A stretch of 64,000 nt of DNA, from assembly GCF_030317115.1 (NCBI RefSeq), contig NZ_JASZYF010000003.1:248001-312000 (forward strand), written 5' to 3'. Shown piece by piece: positions 34,857-43,554 of the stretch; positions within the stretch are counted from its first letter, which is position 1; every line of letters starts with the position of its first letter. A model generated the notes under the pieces. It made no database searches. It saw only the letters and a list, made by a program, of their open reading frames with translations, and had not been told where the DNA came from. Origin of the DNA: Variovorax gracilis (GTDB taxonomy: Bacteria; Pseudomonadota; Gammaproteobacteria; Burkholderiales; Burkholderiaceae_C). The position numbers were made by a program, and so were the translations under genes.

Positions 34857-34886
34857 GTTCGCATACCGAACAATTGTTCGTATAAT
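34857..34886. promoter_or_regulatory. PcaR (IclR-type) operator over the pcaR promoter
   Basis: GTTCGCATAC (34857-34866) is repeated as GTTCGTATAA (34876-34885), 19 bp apart. Between them CGAACAATTGTTCG (34867-34880) is a perfect palindrome, so the GTTCG unit occurs three times in alternating orientation. This resembles the three 10-bp repeats bound by the IclR proteins PobR/PcaU/PcaR. TATAAT at 34881-34886 with TTCGCA (34858-34863) and a 17-bp spacer would be the pcaR promoter. Confidence 0.7.
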
Positions 34887-34910
34887 GAATTCTAGACAAG
34901 AATACTCCTC

Positions 34911-35696
34911 ATGGCAACCCAAGAAACACACCCCGTTTCACCCGCGCCCGGCGACAGCTACGTGCAGTCCTTCGCGCGCGGCCTGCAGGTGATCCGGTCA
35001 TTCAGCGCAAACGCCCCACGCCAGACGCTCAGCGAGGTCGCCGCCGCGAGCGGACTCACGCGCGCCGGCGCGCGCCGCATCCTGCTGACCCTGCAGACGC
35101 TGGGTTACGTGGAGAGCGATGGCAGGCTCTTCAGCCTCACGGCGCGCATCCTCGACCTGGGCTTCGCGTACCTCTCGTCGATGCCGATCTGGAACCGCGC
35201 CGAACCGGTGATGGAAGCGCTCGTACGGCAAGTGCAGGAGTCGTGCTCGGCGGCCGTGCTCGAAGCCACCGACATCGTCTATGTGATGCGCGTGCCGACG
35301 CACAAGATCATGAGCATCAGCCTCGGTGTGGGCTCGCGCCTTCCGGCGTACTGCACGTCGATGGGCCGCCTGCTGCTGGCCGAACTCAAGGACGAGGAGA
35401 TCCACGCGCGGCTGGCGGCATCGAACCGCGAAGCCCTCACCAAGCACACGGTGACCGACGTCGACGCGCTTTTCGCGAAGGTGGTGCAGGCGCGGCGGCA
35501 GGGGTGGTGCCTCGTCAACCAGGAACTGGAAGAAGGCCTGGTCTCGATCGCCGCGCCGATCGTGGACCGCGCCGGCCGTGCGGTGGCCGCACTCAATATC
35601 AGCGGCCAGGCCAACCGCACCAGCGCGAAGGTGATGCAGGAGACGATGCTGCCCGCGCTGCTCGCCTCGGCGAGCGAGATCTCCCGGTTGCTCTGA
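34911..35696 (+). CDS. pcaR: IclR family regulator PcaR/PobR type
   Basis: The 261-aa protein has an N-terminal winged helix (VQSFARGLQVIRSFSANAPRQTLSEVAAASGLTRAGARRILLTLQTLGYV) and the IclR effector domain with AYCTSMGRLLLAEL and GWCLVNQELEEGLVSIAAPI. The SFARGLQVI opening and adjacency to pcaIJF place it with the PcaR/PcaU/PobR group, which respond to beta-ketoadipate or protocatechuate. It is divergent from pcaI and ends 24 bp from a convergent Bug gene. Confidence 0.9.
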   Translation: MATQETHPVSPAPGDSYVQSFARGLQVIRSFSANAPRQTLSEVAAASGLTRAGARRILLTLQTLGYVESDGRLFSLTARILDLGFAYLSSMPIWNRAEPVMEALVRQVQESCSAAVLEATDIVYVMRVPTHKIMSISLGVGSRLPAYCTSMGRLLLAELKDEEIHARLAASNREALTKHTVTDVDALFAKVVQARRQGWCLVNQELEEGLVSIAAPIVDRAGRAVAALNISGQANRTSAKVMQETMLPALLASASEISRLL

Positions 35697-35720
35697 CGGG
35701 CACGTTCCGATGCAGCCGCC

Positions 35721-36734
35721 TCAAGTTTCGGAGCGGATGCCTCGCATGAGGATGACGCCGCCGAGTTGCGACGTGTCGTTGCGCATCCGGTAACCCAGCG
35801 CCTGCGGTGTTCCGGCTTGCGCCTGCCAACCCGCCGCGAGCAGGTTCTGCTGCACCTCAGGGGAACGAACCACCTCCACCAAGGCAGCATTGAGCTTCGC
35901 CACTGCCGCCGCCGGCAAGCTCGAAGGCGCAGCCAGCGCGGTCCAGATCTCCAGGTCGGCGCCCCGCACATTGGCTTCGCGCAACGTCGGAAGCTGATCG
36001 AACAAGGGACTGCGCATCGGAGAAGTGACCCCCACGGCCTTCAGCTTGCCCGACTTCACATGAGGCTTCGCGAGCCCGGGCGGCAACAGCGCCAACTGGA
36101 TCTGTCCTGCCAGCATCGCGTTGATGACCTGCGGATTGCCCGTGAACGGCACGTGCTTCGCGGTGATGTTGGTGCGGCTCTTCAGCAGTTCCATGCCGAG
36201 ATGCCCGACCGTCCCCACGCCCGGCGTGCCGTATTTGCCCGAATCGTTGAGGTTGCGAGCCCACAGCAGAAGTTCGACAGGATCTTCGCCGACGGCATCG
36301 CCTGACACGGCCAACACGAGCGGTGCGGTGCCGATCAGGCTCACCGGCGCGAAGTCCTTCTCCGGATCAAAAGGCGTGTTGGGGTTGAGCAGCCTGGCGA
36401 TCGTGAGATTGCCGTTGATCAAGGCGCCGATCGTGTGGTCGTCCTGCGCCTTGGCCACCTGGTCGGCCGCGAGATTGCCGCTCGCGCCGGGGCGGTTCTC
36501 GACAACGACGGGCTGCCCCAGCAGCCTGGCGAGCGGCGCCGCGATGGCACGCGCAGCAAGATCCGGCGAAGCGCCAGCCGGGAAGCCGACGAGCAGGCGA
36601 ACGGGCTTGGTCGGCCAGGCGCCCGGCACCGTGAAAGCGCGCGGGACGCGGCCACGCGTTGCATCCTGGGCCCAGGCGCCGGACGTGCAGAGCGTGGCGG
36701 CGAGGGTCTGGATGAAGCGGCGTGTAGTGATCAT
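35721..36734 (-). CDS. Bug-family (TctC-like) periplasmic substrate-binding protein
   Basis: The 337-aa protein begins MITTRRFIQTLAATLCTSGAWAQ, a signal peptide, and has the Bug pattern WPTKPVRLLVGFPAGASPDLAARAI and VVVENRPGASGNLAADQVAKA, then YGTPGVGTVGHLGMELLK. It is the third Bug protein in the window with no TctAB partner. It lies 94 bp downstream of a LysR gene on the same strand. The ligand is unknown. Confidence 0.88.
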   Translation of the reverse strand: MITTRRFIQTLAATLCTSGAWAQDATRGRVPRAFTVPGAWPTKPVRLLVGFPAGASPDLAARAIAAPLARLLGQPVVVENRPGASGNLAADQVAKAQDDHTIGALINGNLTIARLLNPNTPFDPEKDFAPVSLIGTAPLVLAVSGDAVGEDPVELLLWARNLNDSGKYGTPGVGTVGHLGMELLKSRTNITAKHVPFTGNPQVINAMLAGQIQLALLPPGLAKPHVKSGKLKAVGVTSPMRSPLFDQLPTLREANVRGADLEIWTALAAPSSLPAAAVAKLNAALVEVVRSPEVQQNLLAAGWQAQAGTPQALGYRMRNDTSQLGGVILMRGIRSET

Positions 36735-36828
36735 GAAAACGAGCGGTCGATGAGCGAACGTGAAGTGACAAGACGTTACGTGACCAGCCAATGCCGCACA
36801 AGTCAGCCCAAATGATTCATTGCCTGGA

Positions 36829-37752
36829 TCAGACCGCCAGGAAACGCTCCGCCAACCGATCCAGCCGGAACTGCTCGACCACGAAATCCACGAAGGCCCG
36901 CGTCTTCGCGGGGAGCAACCGCTGCCCCGCGAAATAGAGCGAGATCGGCCCCGCATCGGCATACCAGCGCGGCAGCACGCGCACGAGCGTGCCACGCTCC
37001 AGATGCGGCAAGGCATGGGGCATGGCGAGCACGCCGACGCCGAGCCCCATCAGCGCCGCCCGGCAGATCGCGTCCGGGTCGTTCAGGACGATGCGCGGCT
37101 TCAGCGCAACGGCCGCCTCGGCACCCGCGCGGTTGCGCATGACCCGATCGCGCAGCCGCCCGCTCTGGGTCGAGCGCATGACGATTCCGTCGTGCGCAGC
37201 CAGATCGCCAGGCTCGCGCGGCATCGGCTTGCCCTCGAGGTACGCCGGCGACGCGATGACCACCAGGTGCGCACGTGCCAGTTCCCTCGCCACGACACCG
37301 GCGGACAGTTCGATGCCGCCACCGACCGCGGCGTCGAAGCCATCGGCGATCAGGTCAACCTTGCGGTTGTCGAGATGCCAGTCGGGTTGCACCAGCGGAT
37401 GCCGCGCAAGAAAGGCGGGGAGCATCGGCAGGATGTAGTCGATGCCGAAGCCCGGCGCCATGCTGACCTTGAGGACGCCGGCCGGTTGCCCCGCATCCGT
37501 CGCGACTGCCGCGATTGCCGCCTGGATGTCTTCGAGCCCGCTCGCGACGGCCTGCAAGAAGCGCTCGCCGGATTCCGTGAGCGTGAGCCGCCGCGTGCTT
37601 CGCTGGAACAGCCGCACGCCCAGATTGGCCTCCAGCCTCGCAACGTTGCGGCTCACCGCCGCGGGCGTGAGCCCTAGTCGGCGCGCCGCCTCGGAGAAGC
37701 TGCGCGACTCCGCGCTGCGCACGAAGGATTCGAGGTTGGCGAGCGTTTCCAT
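36829..37752 (-). CDS. LysR family transcriptional regulator (CrgA-like)
   Basis: The 307-aa regulator has an N-terminal helix-turn-helix (FVRSAESRSFSEAARRLGLTPAAVSRNVARLEANLGVRLFQRSTRRLTLTESG) and a LysR substrate-binding domain. ATG 37752 (METLANLES) is the likely start; an upstream TTG is possible. It is divergent from an SDR gene, with a perfect palindrome between them, so it most likely controls that gene and itself. Confidence 0.92.
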   Translation of the reverse strand: METLANLESFVRSAESRSFSEAARRLGLTPAAVSRNVARLEANLGVRLFQRSTRRLTLTESGERFLQAVASGLEDIQAAIAAVATDAGQPAGVLKVSMAPGFGIDYILPMLPAFLARHPLVQPDWHLDNRKVDLIADGFDAAVGGGIELSAGVVARELARAHLVVIASPAYLEGKPMPREPGDLAAHDGIVMRSTQSGRLRDRVMRNRAGAEAAVALKPRIVLNDPDAICRAALMGLGVGVLAMPHALPHLERGTLVRVLPRWYADAGPISLYFAGQRLLPAKTRAFVDFVVEQFRLDRLAERFLAV

Positions 37753-37763
37753 CAACTTCAACT

Positions 37764-37780
37764 TTCAAGCATTGCTTGAA
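37764..37780. promoter_or_regulatory. Perfect palindrome, candidate LysR operator
   Basis: TTCAAGCATTGCTTGAA is a perfect 17-bp inverted repeat with a single central base. It contains the T-N11-A pattern of LysR sites and the TTCAAG/CTTGAA arms common for CrgA-type regulators. It lies 11 bp upstream of the LysR start and 86 bp upstream of the divergent SDR start. Confidence 0.75.
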
Positions 37781-37866
37781 GATGATTCTATGCATTGCCT
37801 ACTACTGGAACAGGAGTGAAAAGCCCAAAGTAAGGGCTCATGTCCAACCAACACAAAGGAACTTCG

Positions 37867-38640
37867 ATGACCATTTCTTCCACCCCCTCCACTGTTGCCC
37901 ACCGTCCGCTGGCTGGCAAGGTGGCGCTCGTCACCGGCGGATCGCGCAGCATCGGTGCGGCCATCGCGCGGCGGCTCGCCGCCGACGGCGCTGCTGTCGC
38001 GCTGACCTACAGCGCCGCCGCCGAACAGGCCGACGCGCTGGTGCACGCCATTGAAGCCGCGGGCGGCACGGCGCTCGCCATCCGTGCCGATGCCGCCAGT
38101 CCGGCCGCCGTTCGCGCCGCAGTCGCCGAAACGGTGAAGACCTTCGGCAGCCTCGACATCCTCGTCAATAACGCCGGCGTCGCCATCGGCAAGCCGGTGG
38201 ACGACGTGGCACTGGAAGACTTCGACCGCATCATCGATGTCAACGTCAAGGGCCTGTTCATCGCGACACAGGAATCGGTTCGCCACATGCGCGAAGGCGG
38301 CCGCGTCATCAACATCGGCAGCATCAACAGCGAGTACGTGCCCTACGCGGGCGGCAGCCTCTACGTGATGACCAAGGCCGCCGTGGCCGGGCTGACGAAG
38401 GCGCTGGCGAGAGACCTCGGCCCGCGCGGCATCACGATCAACAACGTGATGCCCGGTCCGACCGACACCGACATGAACCCTGCCACCAGCGACTTCGCCC
38501 AACAGGCGCGAACCTACGTCGCCCTGCAGCGCTACGCGCAGCCCGACGAGATCGCGGACTTCGTGGCCTATGTCGCCAGCCCGGGTGCCAGCTTCATCAG
38601 CGGCGCGAACCTCGCCATCGACGGCGGCTACGCAGCCTGA
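37867..38640 (+). CDS. Short-chain dehydrogenase/reductase (FabG-like)
   Basis: The 257-aa SDR has the NAD(P) loop TGGSRSIGAAIA, where Arg after Ser suggests NADP preference, NNAGVAIG, the catalytic Ser in INIGSINS, YVMTK (YxxxK) and the C-terminal SPGASFISGANLAIDGG. AAGGA precedes ATG 37867, so this start is preferred over an in-frame ATG at 37840. It is divergent from LysR. The substrate is unknown. Confidence 0.9.
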   Translation: MTISSTPSTVAHRPLAGKVALVTGGSRSIGAAIARRLAADGAAVALTYSAAAEQADALVHAIEAAGGTALAIRADAASPAAVRAAVAETVKTFGSLDILVNNAGVAIGKPVDDVALEDFDRIIDVNVKGLFIATQESVRHMREGGRVINIGSINSEYVPYAGGSLYVMTKAAVAGLTKALARDLGPRGITINNVMPGPTDTDMNPATSDFAQQARTYVALQRYAQPDEIADFVAYVASPGASFISGANLAIDGGYAA

Positions 38641-38667
38641 TCCATCGCGTCGACGAAGGAACACACC

Positions 38668-39267
38668 ATGAAGATCGGATTCATCGGAGCCGGCGACATC
38701 GCGCAGGCACTGGCCGTCCAGTTCACCAGGACGGGCCACGAAGTCGTCATGAGCAACAGCCGCGGCCCGGCATCGCTCGCCGAGATCGCGCGCCGTCTCG
38801 GCGCCAAGGCCAGCGCAGGCACGAGGGCAGATGCAGCACAGGCCGAGTTGCTTGTGCTCGCGGTGCCCTGGCAGCACCTCGAAGCTGCGACGGCGGACCT
38901 GCCCGCGCTACGGGACCGCATCGTCATCGACACCATGAATCCCGTGATGCAGCCGGGATTCAGGCTGGCCGACCTCGGGGCCCTCACGTCGAGCGAAGTG
39001 CTGGCAAGGCATGTACCCGGCGCCCGTGTGGTCAAGATCGCGAACACCCTGACGCCAGCGGTCCTCGGCGCTGACCCCCATGTGGCTGGCGGGCGCCGCG
39101 TGCTGTTCATGTCCGGCGACGACGCGCCATCGAAGTCACAGGTCGCCCGCCTGTTCGAGACGATGGGCTTCGCAGTGATCGATCTCGGCACGCTCGCTGC
39201 GGGCGGCCGCATGCAGCAGTTTCCCGGCGGGCCGCTGCCGGCACAGAACCTGGTGAAGCTGGGTTGA
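38668..39267 (+). CDS. NADPH-dependent F420 reductase-like oxidoreductase
   Basis: The 199-aa Rossmann-fold protein opens MKIGFIGAGDIAQALAVQF and has SNSRGP after strand 2 (a basic NADP-phosphate pocket), LAVPWQHL, and VVKIANTLTPAVLG. It matches the NAD(P)-binding F420-reductase-like family (COG2085). Burkholderiales do not generally use F420, so another acceptor is likely. It is 27 bp after the SDR, probably in the same LysR-controlled transcript. Confidence 0.85.
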   Translation: MKIGFIGAGDIAQALAVQFTRTGHEVVMSNSRGPASLAEIARRLGAKASAGTRADAAQAELLVLAVPWQHLEAATADLPALRDRIVIDTMNPVMQPGFRLADLGALTSSEVLARHVPGARVVKIANTLTPAVLGADPHVAGGRRVLFMSGDDAPSKSQVARLFETMGFAVIDLGTLAAGGRMQQFPGGPLPAQNLVKLG

Positions 39268-39274
39268 CGACGCG

Positions 39275-39736
39275 CTATCGCGTCGCCACCCAGATGCAAT
39301 AGCCGAGCAGGACCACCGCCGCGAAGAGGTCAGAGGCCATCGCCACGTTTTCAAGCCTGTTGCGATGGCCCTGCAAGGCGTGGTTGATGCCGGCCAGCCC
39401 ATAGAAGACCCCGCCCGCAAGGGCCGCCGCGACGACCCATCCCGTGGCAACGATGCTGAGAATCCCCACGATGCCGATGGACGCGTTCGCGAAGCCCAGT
39501 TCCCGGACCACGAGCAGGACGTCGTCGCCCCGGATGCCGAGAATCTTTTCGGCCGTGTACCGCGGCTGCAGTATCTGCCGCAGCCCGGCCAGGAACAGCC
39601 GCACGCCCACGGCCCAGAAGACGAACCACTTGCCGACCAGGAACCAGCCGGGCTGCACCTGATGGACGGAAGCATCGACAAGGATCGACGCCAGCGGAAA
39701 GACAAGCATCAGTGCGGCAACGATGGCGTAGTACAT
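39275..39736 (-). CDS. DUF6790-like integral membrane protein
   Basis: The 153-aa protein has four hydrophobic segments: AIVAALMLVFPLASILVDA, FVFWAVGVRLFLAGLRQI, VGILSIVATGWVVAAALAGGVFYGLAGINH and LFAAVVLLGYCIWVA. A central loop YTAEKILGIRGDDVLLVVRELGFANASIGI is conserved in similar small membrane proteins. The function is unknown. It is convergent with the F420-reductase-like gene, 7 bp apart. Confidence 0.75.
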   Translation of the reverse strand: MYYAIVAALMLVFPLASILVDASVHQVQPGWFLVGKWFVFWAVGVRLFLAGLRQILQPRYTAEKILGIRGDDVLLVVRELGFANASIGIVGILSIVATGWVVAAALAGGVFYGLAGINHALQGHRNRLENVAMASDLFAAVVLLGYCIWVATR

Positions 39737-39823
39737 GGTCGTCCTTGCTCCAGCGGCGCTTCGGCCGATCGGATTGGGGAGCGATTCTCCACATTGCCGG
39801 GCCGCGGCAGCGAGGCCGGGTTG

Positions 39824-40807
39824 CTACCAGCGCAAGGCTGCCGTGTGCACCGGCGCGCCCCACAAGGCCTTGAGTTCGTCATCGAGCAGCGTCACGGTCA
39901 GCGATGCGCCCGCCATGTCGAGCGAGGTCGTGTAGTTGCCGACCAGCGAGCGCACCGGCGCGAGCCCATCGGCCTTCAGCCGCGTGCTGGCCGCATGGTG
40001 CAGCAGGTAGAGCTCCATCAGCGGGGTGCCGCCGAAGCCGTTGACGTGCAGCAGCACTTCACGCCCTGCCTTGGGCTTCAGGTCGCCGAGGATCGCATCC
40101 ATCAGCAGCCGCACGATCTCGTTGGCCGGCATGTGCGTCGCGCGGCGCCGGCCCGGCTCGCCGTGGATGCCGACGCCGATCTCGATCTCGTCCGGCCCGA
40201 TGTCGAAGGTCGGCCGTCCCGCCGCAGGCACCGTGCAGCTCGTGAAGGCGACGCCCATCGAGGCGGTCGCTGCGTTCACGCGATCGCCGAGGGACTTGCA
40301 TTCGGCCAGCGTCGCGCCCTGCTCCGCCGCGGCGCCGACAGCCTTCTCGACCACCAGCGTGCCGGCCACGCCGCGCCGCCCGGTGGTGTGGGTGGAGTTT
40401 TCCACCGCCACATCGTCGTTGACGAGCACGGTGGCGTTGTCGATCTCCAGCATCTCGCTCGCCATCTGGAAGTTCATGCCGTCGCCGGCGTAGTTCTTCA
40501 CGATGAACAGCACGCCCTTGCCCGCATCGGTGGCGGCCGCTGCGGCCAGCATCTGGTCGGGCGTCGGGCTGGTGAAGACCTGGCCAGGACAGGCCGCGTC
40601 GAGCATGCCCCGGCCGACGAAGCCGGCATGCAGCGGCTCGTGGCCCGAGCCTCCACCCGAGATCAATGCGACCTTGTTCGTCGCGGCTTCGCGCCGCGCG
40701 ACGAAGGTCGGCTCGAACTCGACGCGCAGCAACTCCGGGTGCGCCTCCACCATGCCGCCGAGCGACTCGCGCAGCATGGTGTCCACGTCGTTGACGAATT
40801 TCTTCAT
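39824..40807 (-). CDS. dhaK: Dihydroxyacetone kinase subunit DhaK, copy 1
   Basis: The 327-aa DhaK carries SGGGSGHEPLHAGFVG (substrate-binding GHEP region), AACPGQVFTSPTPDQ, and the substrate-binding His in GVGIHGEPG (near residue 217). DhaK binds a short ketose covalently through that His while DhaL supplies phosphate. It is fused by ATGA overlap to dhaL (40804-40807), so the two are made together. No DhaM/PTS component is found here. It is very similar to the second DhaK at 48361; both end APVHT(A/T)ALRW. Confidence 0.93.
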   Translation of the reverse strand: MKKFVNDVDTMLRESLGGMVEAHPELLRVEFEPTFVARREAATNKVALISGGGSGHEPLHAGFVGRGMLDAACPGQVFTSPTPDQMLAAAAATDAGKGVLFIVKNYAGDGMNFQMASEMLEIDNATVLVNDDVAVENSTHTTGRRGVAGTLVVEKAVGAAAEQGATLAECKSLGDRVNAATASMGVAFTSCTVPAAGRPTFDIGPDEIEIGVGIHGEPGRRRATHMPANEIVRLLMDAILGDLKPKAGREVLLHVNGFGGTPLMELYLLHHAASTRLKADGLAPVRSLVGNYTTSLDMAGASLTVTLLDDELKALWGAPVHTAALRW

Positions 40808-41436
40808 GCGGTCTCCTTGAGCGTTTCGCACACGGCGGTGATGGCGACTTCGCAGGTCTTCGAACCGGGATCGATGTGGCCCAGCGCGCGCTCGCCGAGG
40901 AAGGACGCTCGCCCCTTGGTGGCCGTCATGTCGCGCGTGGCGAGCATGTTGCGGTGCGCCTCGGCCGTGAGCTGCTCGCACAACTCGGCCAGCGGCGCGC
41001 CCTCGTCGGCCAGCCGCTGCAGCATCCGCGAAACGGGGATCAGCACATCGAGCATCGTCTTCTCGCCCAGGTCGGCCTTGCCGCGGCTCTTGATGGCTTC
41101 CACGCCCGCCACGAAGGCAGTCGCGAACTGCCGGCGATCGGGCTCCGCGACACCGTTCAGGCTCTTGCCCATCGCGATGAAGAAGCTCGATATCAGCGGG
41201 CCGGACGCGCCGCCAATGGTGGACAGCAGCTTGATGCCGATCTTGCCGAAGGCCGCTGCAGGGGGCAGTGGCGCCAGCTCGTCGCGTATCGCCATCAGCA
41301 CGTCGCAACCGCGGCGCACGTTGATGAAGTGGTCTCCGTCGCCGATGGCGCGGTCCAGCGATTCGATCTGGCTTTCATTGGCGAGGATCGACGCTTGAAC
41401 CGCCTCCAGCGCCCCGATGATGTGTTGCGTGTTCAT
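40804..41436 (-). CDS. dhaL: Dihydroxyacetone kinase subunit DhaL (nucleotide-binding)
   Basis: The 210-aa eight-helix-barrel subunit has the Mg-nucleotide Asp motif IGDGDHFINVRRG (near residue 32), TIGGASGPLISSFFI and ATKGRASFLGERALGHIDPGS. In PEP-dependent systems ADP stays bound and is rephosphorylated by DhaM; in others ATP is used. The start overlaps the preceding ATPase gene stop (ATGA at 41433-41436). It is the only DhaL in the window, so both DhaK proteins might use it. Confidence 0.92.
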   Translation of the reverse strand: MNTQHIIGALEAVQASILANESQIESLDRAIGDGDHFINVRRGCDVLMAIRDELAPLPPAAAFGKIGIKLLSTIGGASGPLISSFFIAMGKSLNGVAEPDRRQFATAFVAGVEAIKSRGKADLGEKTMLDVLIPVSRMLQRLADEGAPLAELCEQLTAEAHRNMLATRDMTATKGRASFLGERALGHIDPGSKTCEVAITAVCETLKETA

Positions 41437-42446
41437 GGCATTCCAATGCGGCGACCGGCCGCGTCGAAGAAGAGACAGTGCTCGGCCGGAAAGCCGAAGC
41501 GCGCCTGGGAACCCGGTGCGAGCGGCTCGTCGAGCATCACGCGCGCATGCACCTCCACGCCCTGCCGCTCGGCCACGAGCTGGTGCTTGACGAGAGAGCA
41601 CTCGATGACCTGGAAGCCCGGCGCCTCGCCGTCGGGAGACAGGCGCACGTCCTCCGGGCGGATCGCGACATGCGCCGTGCCGACGGGCGCGCGCCCGTCG
41701 AACCACTGCGCGGGCAGAACGTTGATGGCCGGCGAACCCAGGCGCTGCGCCACCGGCAGCGTGCGCGGATCGCCGTAGACCTCCAGCGGCGTCCCCACCT
41801 GCTGCAGCACACCGCGCTCCAGGATGCCGATGCGGTCGGCCATGGTGGTGGCTTCCACGTGGTCGTGCGTCACGTAGATCACGGTCGCGCCGGTGCCGCG
41901 CTGCAGGCGCCGCAGCTCGACGCGAAGCTCTTCGCGCAGCTGGGCGTCGAGGGAAGACAGCGGTTCGTCCATGAGGAAGACCCGGGGACGCCGCACCAGC
42001 GCGCGGCCGATCGCCACCCGCTGCATCTCGCCACCGGAGAGTTCGGTGGCGCGGCGCGCGAGCTTGTTCTCGATGTGCAGCATCGCCGCCACTTCCTCCA
42101 CGCGGCGCTTCACTTCGGCCGGCTCGCTGCGCCGCAGCGGCGAGCGCAACGGGAACGCCAGGTTGTCGAACACCGAAAGGTGCGGATACAGGGAGTACTG
42201 CTGGAACACGAAGGCGCAGTCGCGGCTCGCCGGCAGGTTGTCGGTGATGTCGCGCCCGTCCATGCGGATGCGCCCCGCATCGGGCCGTTCCAGACCGGCG
42301 ATGAGCCGCAGCGTGGTGGTCTTGCCCGCGCCACTCGGCCCGAGCAGCACGAGGAATTCGCCATCGGCAACGGCGATGTTGAGGTCCGCAACTGCCTTGA
42401 CCTCGCCGAAGGAACGGCTGATGCCCGCGAGTTCAATGCTGGCCAT
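41433..42446 (-). CDS. Carbohydrate ABC transporter ATP-binding protein 2
   Basis: The 337-aa MalK/UgpC-type ATPase has Walker A LGPSGAGKTT, Q-loop FVFQQYSLYPHLSVFDN, signature LSGGEMQRVAIGRALVRRP, Walker B VFLMDEPLSSLD and a C-terminal TOBE/MalK regulatory domain. It overlaps the first ATPase gene by 14 nt. Having two different ATPases suggests a heterodimeric motor like that of the glycerol (GlpST) importer. Confidence 0.93.
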   Translation of the reverse strand: MASIELAGISRSFGEVKAVADLNIAVADGEFLVLLGPSGAGKTTTLRLIAGLERPDAGRIRMDGRDITDNLPASRDCAFVFQQYSLYPHLSVFDNLAFPLRSPLRRSEPAEVKRRVEEVAAMLHIENKLARRATELSGGEMQRVAIGRALVRRPRVFLMDEPLSSLDAQLREELRVELRRLQRGTGATVIYVTHDHVEATTMADRIGILERGVLQQVGTPLEVYGDPRTLPVAQRLGSPAINVLPAQWFDGRAPVGTAHVAIRPEDVRLSPDGEAPGFQVIECSLVKHQLVAERQGVEVHARVMLDEPLAPGSQARFGFPAEHCLFFDAAGRRIGMP

Positions 42447-43545
42447 GGCGCTTCGCCTCCAGGTGCAGGCGCGTTGTCGCGCTGGGGAGCAGTTGTTCGC
42501 TGGCGGCGTCGAAGAGCACCAGCCGGTCGGCGTTGAAACCGATGGCGACGCGGTCGCCCGGCACCGGGCGCTGCGCCTTGTCGATCACCGCCTTGAGCAC
42601 GCCGGCAGCGGTCGCGAGATCGGCGACCCAGTGCGATCCGAAGTACTCCACGTGCCGTACTTCCGCAGGCAGCCCGCCGCCTTCCACGCCCACGCTGACA
42701 TGCTCGGGCCGCACGCCGAGCACCGCAGCGGCCGAGTCGGCTTCGATACGCGGCACGTCCACGGCGGCGCCTGCCAGCGACACCGACACATCGCCCCTGC
42801 GCGCCGCGCCCGCAACCGGCACGAAGTTCATCGGCGGCCGGCCGATGAAGCGCGCCACGAACATGCAACTCGGAAAGTTGTAGATCGCCCCTGGCTCGTC
42901 GGCCTGGAGGATCTCGCCCTGGTTCATCACCACGATGTGATCGGCCAGCGCCATCGCCTCGTTCTGGTCGTGCGTGACGAAGACGGTGGTGGTCTTCAGG
43001 CGTTCATGCAGCTTGCGCAATTCCACGCACATCAGCTCGCGGAACTCGGCGTCGAGCGTGCCCAGCGGCTCGTCCATCAGGAAGGCCTGCGGCTGGCGCA
43101 CGATGGCGCGGCCGAGCGCAACGCGCTGCCGGTCCCCACCCGAGAGCCCGCCGACCCGCGAGCCGAGCAAATGCTCGATGCGCAGGATCGACGCCGCGTC
43201 GGCCACGCGCCGATCGATCTCGGCGCGCTTCAGGCCCTCGTTGCGCAACGGAAATTCCAGGTTGCCGCGCACGCCCAGGTGCGGGTAGAGCGCGAAGAGC
43301 TGGAACACCATCGCGATGTCGCGCTCGCGCGGTCGCAGGTAGGTCACGTCCTGGCCCGCGAGCGTGATCGAGCCCGAGGTCGGGAATTCGAGGCCCGCCA
43401 GCATGCGCAGCGTGGTCGTCTTGCCGCAGCCCGAAGGGCCGAGCAGCACGACGAACTTGCCGTCCTCCAGCGTCAGCGTCGAATCGCGCACCGCGACGAA
43501 ATCGCTGAAGCGCTTGTGCAGTTTCTCGATACGGATCTCGGCCAT
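42433..43545 (-). CDS. Carbohydrate ABC transporter ATP-binding protein 1
   Basis: The 370-aa MalK-type ATPase has Walker A LGPSGCGKTTTLRMLAGLE, signature LSGGDRQRVALGRAIVRQP, Walker B AFLMDEPLGTLD, H-loop VFVTHDQNEAMALADHI and a long C-terminal TOBE region. It lies 9 bp after the small membrane protein gene and partners the next ATPase. Confidence 0.93.
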   Translation of the reverse strand: MAEIRIEKLHKRFSDFVAVRDSTLTLEDGKFVVLLGPSGCGKTTTLRMLAGLEFPTSGSITLAGQDVTYLRPRERDIAMVFQLFALYPHLGVRGNLEFPLRNEGLKRAEIDRRVADAASILRIEHLLGSRVGGLSGGDRQRVALGRAIVRQPQAFLMDEPLGTLDAEFRELMCVELRKLHERLKTTTVFVTHDQNEAMALADHIVVMNQGEILQADEPGAIYNFPSCMFVARFIGRPPMNFVPVAGAARRGDVSVSLAGAAVDVPRIEADSAAAVLGVRPEHVSVGVEGGGLPAEVRHVEYFGSHWVADLATAAGVLKAVIDKAQRPVPGDRVAIGFNADRLVLFDAASEQLLPSATTRLHLEAKRHGQH

Positions 43546-43554
43546 GCGGTTCTC

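Noticed and set aside
37820..37838. Small AGCCC/GGGCT hairpin in the SDR leader as an attenuator or riboswitch
   Set aside because: The stem is only 5 bp with no T-run or conserved aptamer features.
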